Shown: piece by piece, positions 49,001 to 61,000 of the stretch
Layout: every line of letters starts with the position of its first letter
How positions within the stretch are numbered: position 1 is the first letter of the stretch
Assembly: GCA_019009955.1 (NCBI GenBank)
Contig: CM032230.1
Span: 4,636,001-4,700,000 of the forward strand
Length of the DNA: 64,000 nucleotides
Source: Riptortus pedestris
Taxonomy: Eukaryota > Arthropoda > Insecta > Hemiptera > Alydidae
Direction of reading: 5' to 3'
Made by a program: the position numbers and the translations under genes
The notes under the pieces: model-generated
Told to the model about the DNA's origin: nothing
Database searches by the model: none
The model's input: the letters and a program-made list of their open reading frames with translations, nothing else

Positions 49001-52000
49001 GGTAGGATCGATGGACATTTGAAGAAAATTTTTGAAAATTGCGTCATGAGCACAACCTCAATAGCTGACTTCCCTTAAGGGAAATCTGCTAAATTGTATA
49101 CAACAACATTTATATTTATAGAAACTTAAATTTACAACAAGTACTATACAATTTTCCTTCTCTAAACCAATTCTTCCTTTATTTTGGGGCTGATTTGAGT
49201 TATGAACTTGGTCTTTAGTTTTATATAAAACAGTTTGGTAATGATCAAATAAAAAATTGAAATCTCAAGTGTGTTATATATAACCCATATATAGAGATAG
49301 TCATCTCCTGGGTAAGATCGAAGGACATTTGAAAATTTTTTCAAAGAGTACAACTTCAATAACTAATTCTTCTTAATGGAAATATGCTAAAAATAAAAAA
49401 ACAAACAAAGGTTAATAAAATGAGCAATATAAGTTGTGCTTGTCCCACTGGACTTAGACACCCTTTATTCAAATAGGCCTTTATTGATTATAATTTAAAT
49501 AAATATTTTATTCATTATTCAATAAATAGTTTCTTATTTATTCATTATTCTAATTTATATTTATGAATGATGCTTATGAATAATTTAACACTGAGGAATA
49601 ATCCCAGAATATAATCGTCACTAAACCTCTTCACACCTTTCTTTTTTATTTCATGACTCCTTTTAATTAATCATCTATCAACTCACATTACTATTATCAT
49701 TAAGGTTATAACCTTCATTATACCACAAACATACCAACCGCCCCATTCATTATTAATAACATCAATCTGTAATTTTTACTATTTTTAACATCATGAAAAC
49801 CATTATATAATAAGATCATGACTGTAGATTGTTTTGATACTCTCTGTAAACCAGCACAGATTGGCTACAGCAATGATGATTGTAATGAACCTGAGATCAC
49901 ATTACATGTACCATTCATAAATGACCTTGTATTTTATATTTAGAGATATGGCAACGTAAATCTCATTAAGAATATTAATAGCTTATGAGTTGTTAAAAGT
50001 AGTATTGCACCTGAAACATATTAGTATTATAGAGTTTTGGATCTCCGTGTGGTCTGGCATTTTGGTAGTTAACATCATTGTATTTTTATAACAGTATTAC
50101 CATCTCTTGGAATTCATGCACTGAACATTTGACGAGATGAATTACGATAATAAAAATTATGTTTAAGAGCCATTTTGAGCAATTTCGATCAGCCAGTACT
50201 TGGGTTGAGCCTATGTAAAGGGGGATTAAGCGATGAGCTTAGTTTAATCAGTTAGTTTTGCTAGAAGCAAGGTCTCGGTCCATGACAGATCACTAATCTG
50301 CAGCAGTCAGCTGAGCCTCTCCACAATCTCGCTCTAGTCGATACTTCAACAGCCTACTTTTAAGTTAAGTACCTTTATAACATTAGAGCTTAGTTGACCA
50401 AATTTTATAATCTTAAAAGGTTAAAATTATAAAATTGGCTAAGCCTCTCACAGTTTGAATATATTTATTAATTATATGACAGATTATTTAATTTTGATTA
50501 ATTTATATCTATTTAAATTTTATCAAAATTTATTGTCAGTGAACTTCCCTTCACTAATTTCCTTGAAAGCGGTTTGGTTGTGGGGATTTTCATTTTTTGC
50601 AGTTTCCACAGCAAGATCACTACAAAATGATGATGGTTTCCGTTAATTCATGATAATTATGTTATAATCTTCAATTCTGGGTAGAGGTGAAGACCTAGGT
50701 AAGAATGTTACTGATGATGGGAAGATGGGGTCTGTCATGCAGGGACTGCATAAACTAAGCAGATTTCCCGTGTGCTGGTAAACACACTTGTGACCTCCAT
50801 TCTCTATGGATAAAGGAGGGGGAGGGGGGGGGGGTAATGATGGCTGAAAACAAGAAAGTGCAAATAACTCGCATAATACTTGAGTTACAAAAAAAATGTT
50901 GTATAGAACAATAATTGTAGAGCATCAATAGCTTATCAAGATTGGTTCTATACAATTTTGCGATACGACTCATAATATCGGCGATATTTCGAATATTCAA
51001 AACTCCCCCCCCTATTTAAACTATTAACTAATACGATCTTTAATGATGATAACAGTTAAATATGGAGTATGATTATAGAAGAAATAAATATTTTCCACTC
51101 ACGTCCTCAGAATCTTAATTGATGACTTTATCGCACTACGTATTTGTTTGTACCTCACACAGTGAACAATTAATGCAAACTATTTATGGTATTAAAGTTT
51201 GGATTGAAGAGGTTTATGATATAGCTAATATGACATAAGTCAGAGTGGGGGACTACTAAAGGTTTTAAAATAAAATATGCAAATATCTCTGTTAATACTA
51301 AAGATGGAGAATAAATGTATATAGCAATACTTGTACTGCATTTTATTTGCAATAAGAGAGTTCTATACAATTTTTGGTCTATGTATAATAACGGAGATAT
51401 CTCGAATTTTCGAAATTCCCCCTCCAACTGGTTCGATTTCAGCCATCAATGAACTCGATCTTTAGTTTTGTATGAAACACTCTAGTTTGGTTAATCGAGT
51501 AAGAATTGCGACTGCTAGAGCGTCCAAATTATCAAATGCTGTCCAAATATTTATTATATTCATCCAATCATAGATCCAATATAAAGCAATATTAAGAGAA
51601 CTGAAAAATTAGAGAATTATCTTACCCCGCCTCCCCGCTGGCTTGAAGAACTTCTCATAAAGTTTGGAGCAAACCCATCACCACGATTCATATTCATACT
51701 ACTAGAACCATGAAGTTGCCTCTGAAAACAGAAAATTCATTATATAAAAGTTGTCAGAAAAACTAGTATATATGCACACACGTCTAAAACTTAAGACATA
51801 TCATTCACCCAGTGAAACAATGAAATAACTAAAAATTCTGTGTAACCAATGCTTCTTCAGTAAGTTTTATACAAAGTAACTAAAGAGATGTATAATGAAA
51901 AAAAAAAATAATTTGAAATCATGAAACGTTTGTTTAAATGGAGGATTGCCCGCCCACCTCCTAACCCAAGCTTACTGGATCCAAAGGATTAATCAAAAGT

Positions 52001-55000
52001 CTTTCTGATAATTACGAATTGTTTTATAAATTTTTCTAGAATTTCACAACTACATCATTGTTTGACCCGATGAGCAAGATGAAAACAAACAAAATATCCA
52101 CTATTGTAACTACTTAATGAGAAACCAGATTAATGTCTTTATGCAATGAGAAATAAATGAAAGGTGTTTCACTTTTCCCTTAATAGTTACTGACATACAT
52201 TCTCCAAAACCGAACCTTAAGCTCTCTGTCAGCTCTAAGTAAAAACCTGATGTCCCTATGTGTCTTAAAATTTGGAAAATCCAACTGTTTACTAAACAAA
52301 TCAATGAGCTATCTGATGTATGCACTACCCCTACCCCCACCCCATTCCTTATGCAACACAAATACAATTCGTAGAACTAATGCACCATTGGCGATGCAAT
52401 GCAATTCGGTTGATGAAATTTTGTAAATATATAAAACATTTCTGATTTAGCAGCATGTAAAACATACACAATATATGGGCTGTGAATACCAACATTTTAA
52501 AATGAGTCAGCAAACATTAACAACTTACCCTATTATTATTTGTAGCAGATATACTATTATTATTATTTGTAGAATCAGTCTTAATAATATCGCAGTCATC
52601 AATATCGGGCCGCTTGGTCGAAAGGTCATCAGTCCTCAAATTGAGAAGGAAGTCTCTATCATAGACTTTCTTTCCCTCAGGATTGAGTGGAGACCATTGA
52701 CCTAAAAATAGAAAATTAACTCCTTAGAATATTGTAAACTACAAATTACTCATACTGTTCAAAAACTGAGATTGACAACGTGGGGAAGAATATTGAAGTA
52801 ACTTAAATAAGAAGTTGATATCGAATTAAACTACAAATTTCGTAATTTTGACATTACTTACTTTGAAGGAGCATTTCAATGGATTAGTCAATGCAAAATT
52901 TCTTTTAGCATAAATTTTGTTTTACATGAACTACTCTATTTAGATAATTATTAGGGTCAGGTTCACATCAGAGTTATGGCATTGACCTTAACACTAATAG
53001 AAACCATGAATCATTTATTCAATTCCCACAAGAACAAAAATAAGTAAAACAGGGAAAAATAAATAAAATGTATTTTATTTTGACTCATTAAATTAAGTTC
53101 CTAATCCTATCCTTACTAGGAAAGAATTATAAACTGTAGATGATCTCTAACTAACGTTAGCCTCAAAGGTATGAAGTGTATAACAATTTTAAAAAGGGGA
53201 GAGGGAGAAGAATTAATATGTATGAGATTGACACATTGAACAAATAAATTATTAATATTAGATTCTGAAATAAATGGAGAACGATGGAAAACTAAAGAAA
53301 TTTCAATTTAAAGAAAACAATCTTTGGACTAGGGGAAATCAAATGTATTGATTTGAGGAGAGATGGGAGTTAAAGTGTGATTTATTGATCTCAACGATTT
53401 GCTACTACATCCAATTGGGATAGATTATATACAGGTTGGCACCATTTTCTAGCCAGGGGGGGGACTAAGGATTTTATTTAGTGAGTTTGTTACTAAAAAA
53501 ATTTGTATTGCTTATGTGGGAATCAAATCCACGACTAGGAGTGTAACAACACTTGTAACTGGGGACTCACATTTATATCCTTACCTTGATTGAGAGGGTA
53601 CTGGGATGAAATTAAATAATCAAAGAAAAATTTGTTTTCCTATAATTTCTGAATGGCCTTACCAATAAATTTAAATAAGCCATAAAATAATATAAATACC
53701 TTCTTTATAACTATATTTAAGAGAAGGTTTTGTTCGCTCTATAACAGCTGTTTGGATAACTATTCTCTCCTCTAACTCAGGAGTAGGTGCAAATGCTTTG
53801 GCATTTTCTTCATTTTTCTTAGCCACTAAATTAGATTCTTCTTCAACTTCTTCTTCTTCATCCATATCTTCCAAGCCTTCATCTTGCTATAAGAAAAAAT
53901 CCTTTGTAAAAAAAAGTTTTAGAAGAGTTATTATTTAAAAATAAAATGTAATAATTAATACTAAACCTAATTGCCAGGCCAAACTAATTTCTTTTTGGCT
54001 GTATTTTTTTTACAAGAAGAGGGAAAAGAAGTATAAAGGTCATGTTGTTATGTTATGACATGTTTGTTCTAAATTCAATCAGCCATGCAAATATTCCTAT
54101 TTCTCAGAGAAGCACGTTTTCAACTGGGCCTATACTCATAATGAGGTTCAGTAGAGCACTGTCTCTCATGCAAGTATTATCTCTTCTAAACACCTAATGA
54201 TGGCAGCAGACTGTTCAAAACATGTTTGTCATGATATTTTTTTTAAGTCTAAAAACATTTAATTTTTTTTTTTTTGGATTTTCAACAAGTAAAACATTAG
54301 TCAAATTGTGAGTTAAAAAAAAAAAAACTGAACAAATTTATATCTAAATATATTTCAATTAATTGACTAGTCTCGCCTTTTAAATTAAAACTAAAGCAAT
54401 TTTCTATTTACAAAGCAAGACGAGATTTTCAGTAAATTATTACTTTGGTCTTCGATGATGCCAGCAATAAAAAATTTCATGACAGAGTTGCTCATGAGAG
54501 TTCTCTACTGAGAGGGCTTGCTAATAAATTTTCTATTTGACTTAAGCATACTTCCCAATCAACATGGAGATCCCTTTCTGCCCATCCTGATTTCATCATC
54601 CATAAAGAATACCTTGTCTAAATCAACGACCTCACCCATGGCAAAACGTTTTCCAGCAGAGGAGTTAAATACTCCTAACTAGTCTAGAAGAAAATCCCCA
54701 GATACTGTGATAATACCCCGAACCAAGACTCCTCCTGTCTTCATTTGAATTTGTGGTGGTTAAATTATGTGGTCTGGTTATGTTCCATGTATCTTCTACT
54801 CATTATCAGGAACACCACTTTAATTTTTTTTCATCCATGAAAATTGTCTTTGTTCAAATAAATTTGTCGAGGGACAGTCAATCTTGAGGTTTTTTTTTAT
54901 TTATTTTCTTCTTGAATCCGATTTTAGCATGTGTTCTTCTGATTGTTTTAGTTTGCCACTAAATTTAGGTTTTCTTTTAGCTATCGAGATGTCACAAGTT

Positions 55001-58000
55001 CTCCTTTAATTTTCCTAATAGACAAATTTTATTTATTTATTATTATTTATATAATGTGGATTTCACTTCTGTCAATTTTCATTGACAATAACATATCCGT
55101 TTATTTTTGGGTCAATTATAACCATGTTTCACCATCTGTGGTAAGAGGATTCTAAACATTTCCTCCTAATCAACAATTTTTTTTTTTCACACACATCAAG
55201 TTCACAGAGTACATTATTTTTCAACTGAAAACATTTCTTTCCTTTGAGAGTGAAAGAATCAAACTGATCGTTCATTTGTGTACTCGGTAAATAAGACTTA
55301 TACACCTTAATTTGGTCTGCTTTTGTACACTATAATTGATCTTATGTTCATTTAATAATATACAAATTCTATTTAATTTAATAATAATGAACATTCCATG
55401 TAAATATCACAAACAAGCTAACGATTATAAATCTGATTTAATGATTAAAGGAAAATATTTTTAATCACGATGTAAAATGTAATAAATAAAGTTTTGTTGA
55501 AGATTTTGGCTGTATAATTAAATTTGGCAAGCATTTCGAGAATATTTATTTTCTCTTCTTCAGGGCTGTAAAAATACATCATGTATTGCACTTCTGGTTA
55601 CATAATGTACAACAGTTTTTAAGTATCTTTAGCCTTGGTAAGTAGAAATAACATAAACCCCATCCGTAACACTCTAGTTCAATAACAATGTGCAATATAT
55701 ATAAAGTAGTACCTGTATTTTTACAGCCCTGAAGAAGAGAAAATAAATATTCCCGAAATATTGGCATAAACTAAGATTTTTTCACCAACATTGACCAAAA
55801 CTCCCAAGAAATAATAACACTAACTATATATATAGTAATAAATGAGAAATAAGAAAATATTTACCTCGTTGTCTACATTTTTATTAGATGAAGGAGGTAA
55901 GATTGTCTGCGAGACTGGGGCTTGAGGCTGGGGAGGCATTGGCTGAGCTGGAGCGGGAGAAGGCTCCGGAACGACCTGAGGAGCTGGTGGATCGAGAGGA
56001 GGAGCAGGGGGTTCCTCTGGCTGACTAGCTGGAGTAGGTGTGGCCACAATAGGAGGGGCTTGAGTAGGAGGAGCTACTGTAGGTGGCACTGCCGCTGGGG
56101 GCGGGCTCTCACGATTAGCTTCGCTAGCTGCTGATGTGAATGCATCCATGTCCGAACCTCCTTCCTTCTCCTGCCCTCGCCTGTTCAGCTCCTTCATGTT
56201 GGCTTTCTTCTTCTGCTTCTGCCTCGTCAACGTCTTACCACCTCCAGCAGGGAAAACACAAAGTAAATTAGAGAACATCTGAATGACTTTATTCAAATAA
56301 TTAGCGATTCATAAATAAAACCTTAAGGGTAAAAAATTAGCTGATGTTTGCCTAAAACCTACATTGATTTAATGTCTATTACCAAACGAGATTGAGGCAA
56401 TAATTATGACACAATCCGTGCCCAGCACATGCTTAATACACACGATATAAAACAAAGAACAACTTCATATTTTACAAAATTTTATACACATAAAATTATT
56501 TGTTTGTGTTATTATTAATTTATTTTATTTATTAGCACCCAATTTGCGCAACTGAAACTAATTGCAATGGGTTATCTAGCGGTCACCACCCTTTCCTAGA
56601 AAGAATGGAATTACAAATTTTATTTATGAATTTGTCACTAAATAAATTCCTATTGCTCGCATGAAAATCAAACCCATGACTCAAAGTTTTCCAAGTTTAT
56701 AAAGGCCAACATCTTATCTCACATGATTAGAGTTCCTTATTAATTTATTTTTTTAAATTATTATTTATTAACAAACTCATTAAATAAAATCCTTTGAACA
56801 CACCCTGGAAAAGAGTGGTGTTAGTAAATAACATTTCATAAATAGTTTAACATTTAGCTAAACTTAATGTCAATTTTGTTTTTTATTCTATATATACTTA
56901 AAGTTCTCTCTATATATATACTTACATATTAAATGTATCTAATATTAACTTTGGCCATAAAATTTAGTTTAATGGTACCATATGAACTGTGATAATTAAA
57001 AACATCACACCCATAGCAACACATGCTAATGTCTCACTAGGCATGTAATGTTAACTGCAATACTTCACACTACACTGGGTATGTATACTGTCTATAGACA
57101 ACATAAAATAAATACTTTATAGGATTCAGTAAAATACAGAGATTAAATGGAAATAAATTTCATTAATTGTCACATTCCATAATCCAAAAAATACTTCATT
57201 AAAAATAAAAATAATCTACCAATGAAGCTTATCATATTGCAACTGATAGTAATAACTCTAAATGGTTAACAAGTAGAATTATTTAAGAAATGAGCACATG
57301 CTTGATGATGGAAAGGCATTCTTTGATGTCACGAGTGAATAAAGATATAGCCATAATTGCAAAGGATCAGTATATAAGATGTGCAGTGGATCAAAATAGA
57401 CAGCAGACGTGTCTTTCTAATAATAGATGAGTCTGCTCCAGAACAGTCACCACTCGCTTAAAAAAACTATTCAGAAGCATTTGAGACCTTTGCTTCCTCC
57501 CTTCTAAGCCAATTTTAATTTAAAAGCTTAAAAATGACTATATTTGTAATGAAATGTACATCTAAAATATAGATTTAAATTTGTATAACCATATAAATGG
57601 AAATAACTCCAAAGTAACATTATAAGATAATATCTTCTTCGATAATGTTTTAAGTCATCAAGATATATTTCCCCTTAAATATTACATAACAAATATCTTA
57701 ATAAGAATTTTTATTTATGTGAAAGAAATTAATTTTATTCTGAATACTGTACAAGATAATTTTAAAATGAGAAGATATCCAATCATATTATTAGTATTGT
57801 CATAATCCTATGAGTATGAATGCTAATAATTAAAAAGGGAAGAAAAAATTGGGAGAAGTTCCAATTTTGAAACATTAATTTGGTAATGGACAAAAAGGTT
57901 CCTACCTCTTCCCTCGGCTAACATTTGGCTATGTACAATAATCAAAGGCTAAGAGATAAAATTGAACATTATGTCAACGAAGACCAATTTGGATTCCGAT

Positions 58001-61000
58001 CTGGAAGAGGAACAAGAGAAGCTATTGCTCTAAAAGTTATCCTATAGAAAAAGAAAGTCATCAATCAAAAAACGGTAGTAACGTTTGTAAATCTAGAAAA
58101 AGCTTTTGATACCGTTAACTGGAAACTGATGTTTGACTGTATGTGTAAAATAGGAATACATTAAAAAGACAGAAGATTAATTTGGACTATTTACAAAAAT
58201 CAGAGTACACAAATCATTATTAATGAATGTGAAAGGGAAGATAGAATAAAGAAAGGTATAAGACATGGAAGGCTCTCTGTCGCCTTATCTGTTTAGTATA
58301 TTTATTGAAGAGGCAATAATGAAAATAAAAGAAACAACCAAAGGTATACAGATTAACGGTAAATCCACTCATTGAATCAGATTTGCAGATGACATTGCAC
58401 TAGTGGCATAGTAAGAAATAGAGTTGAATAGAATGCTACAAGTACTAAAGGATGTCCTCGATCAGTTTAGACTAAAAATAAATACACATTGAACAAAAGA
58501 CTTGGTTCTAGAGAAGAAAGAAAACCAGAGTAATATAAATATCATAATTGGAAACAAACTTGAAAAAGTGAAGGAGTTTTGTTACCTAGGGAACATGATC
58601 ACTGAAGACAATGATAGTAGATAGAAGAATAGCCCTAATAAGTCGATAGAAGAATAGCACTCGCTAAACAAGCCTTCAAAGCAAATGGAGTATTTTAACT
58701 AACAAGCATACAAGCATGGATACCAAAAAAGTTTGCTAAGTTTTTTGTATGGAGTGTGGTGCTTTACGGGAGGAAAAGTTGGACCCTCCACAAAAAGGAA
58801 AAGAATAGATTGGAATCAATGGAAATGCGGATCTGGCATAGCATCACTTAGAATAAGTTGAAAATAAATCCAACATGGAAGTTCTAAATAAGGTAAATGA
58901 GAGCAAAAGTCTTATCAAGGTCATGAAAAAAAGGAGAGAAACTTCATTTGCATATCATAATGCACAATAACTCCATCACAAATATATTTGAAGGTAAGCT
59001 CCTTGGGCATAGAGGAAGAGGGAGGCCTAGAATCCTATTTTGTAGACATCACATGTATTTCGATGGGTATGAATAGAACAGCCTCTGAAAGACCATAATG
59101 GCCATAACTACAAATCATAGCCTATATATCATGAAGACGACAGTAATCATCCTCAAAAGATACAAGTTTTGTGATTTTATGTTTACTCAATATAAAGAAT
59201 TAAAAGTGTTGCATACAGACTGAAAGACATGCTGGCAAAACTACAAGGGACCATGCCCTAAACAACCAGATCATTAGTTGAGAGTACACCAAATCAAATT
59301 TTGAGGAGCTGATGAAAAGTCACCCACAAATATAATGGAAAAGTGGACTGATTTCTTATTATTTATTATAGATCTTTTCTAAATTTCTCATTTAATATTA
59401 TTTATCAAAAATCCAGGTCAATTGCTCCCCTCTCCCCAGAATGATTTGCAAAGTTATAAAATATTGTTTTAATGTTAATGATTTGAAAAAAAAACTCTGA
59501 GATTAGGTAAATGACCTCACAAGACTACTTGGACAAAATTATTCATTCAGATCAAATTTAAATTGTATTTAAATTACACACACACACAAATACTATTCCA
59601 TTAAATATGAATGAAATGGCTATGATGTATCAAATTTAATTTTATTACATTTATACAAATACTCGAATTATTAAATTAATGTAAACAAAAATGCCACAAT
59701 AAACCACTTTATTTTATGAGGGCAAAGCAATAAGGGGAAAATGATGTAGCTTGTAATACACACTTGAAAGGAAGTGGAAAGAAATGAGGGAATAATGAAA
59801 GCAGCTAGCTGAGAAGTTTGAAATATTGTTGCTTGAGCAAGGAAAATTCGATTATAGTCAATACATTTATTTTATGTCAGTCTATTGTTTTTATTTAATA
59901 ACGCCCACTTTTATATTACGTTGGAAAGGCTATAATTGGGGTTTTCTACAGGTTGCCACCCTTTTCTAGCCAGGGTGAGACCACGAATTATACTTAGTGA
60001 GTTTGTCACGAAATAAATTTCTATCCATTAGGGAATCGTGGTTCTATGTAAGTTTATTATAGAATTATATTAAAAATACCAAATCAATACAATTTCCATG
60101 AAACTAAAGCTGAGTGAGGCAGGAACTAAAACAGGGTAACCACCTGTTTCCAGCCTGGAGTAGGGATTTAGTATATTTGAAGTGATATTTGAGAAAATTT
60201 AGATATAGTGGGGCCATATGTTTGTCAATAATATCGATTATAAATCATTAAATATCAATGGAACAGACGACATATGTTTTGATTTAGGAGGGAGGAAGAG
60301 GCTTCCAACACACAGCAATGTAGGAACAATCAACCTAAAAATATCGTACATTTTCCAAAACCACTGAAATTTATTTTATTTGTAAATCTACCAATGGCAG
60401 ACAATTTTGATTTTTCACTTCTCATGAATAATCGTGTTTTTCTTTCTCTTCACCCATTAAAGTATTTCCCTCCCCCCTCCTTTGCATGTAAATTACTGAA
60501 ATAATCCTTTTTGTTGTAGATTCATAGAATGGTCAAATTCAACTGAATGAGGGACATTTAAAAATATGTTTCAGCCCATAATAAAGAAAAATAAATCTTA
60601 ATTCAGAAAAATTCTTAACTATGTCACAGCTGTAAACTGTAGTTTTTCTAAATTAATGATTTCTTTAAAGCAGCTGAATAAATGTACCAATAGTACTTAA
60701 CATGTCCCATAATTGCTCATGGGGTTCTGGAGAAAGTCAAAAACTTTTTTTTGAAAGTGAATTATCCATGATTCAGTATCACATTGACCCCTTTAAATAA
60801 GTCTTCCATAAATGGAGCAGGATACAATAACAATTGGTTGACAGAAACAAAGTATTACTCTAATTGTGGGCAACATTAACACTATTCATCCAATGGACAG
60901 ATCGATGATATATTAATTAGCAACAATATTTAATGGGTGGCCTTAACATATCAATAAATGTGAATATAAAATATTTTAATTTTCCTTGTCAATAACATTT

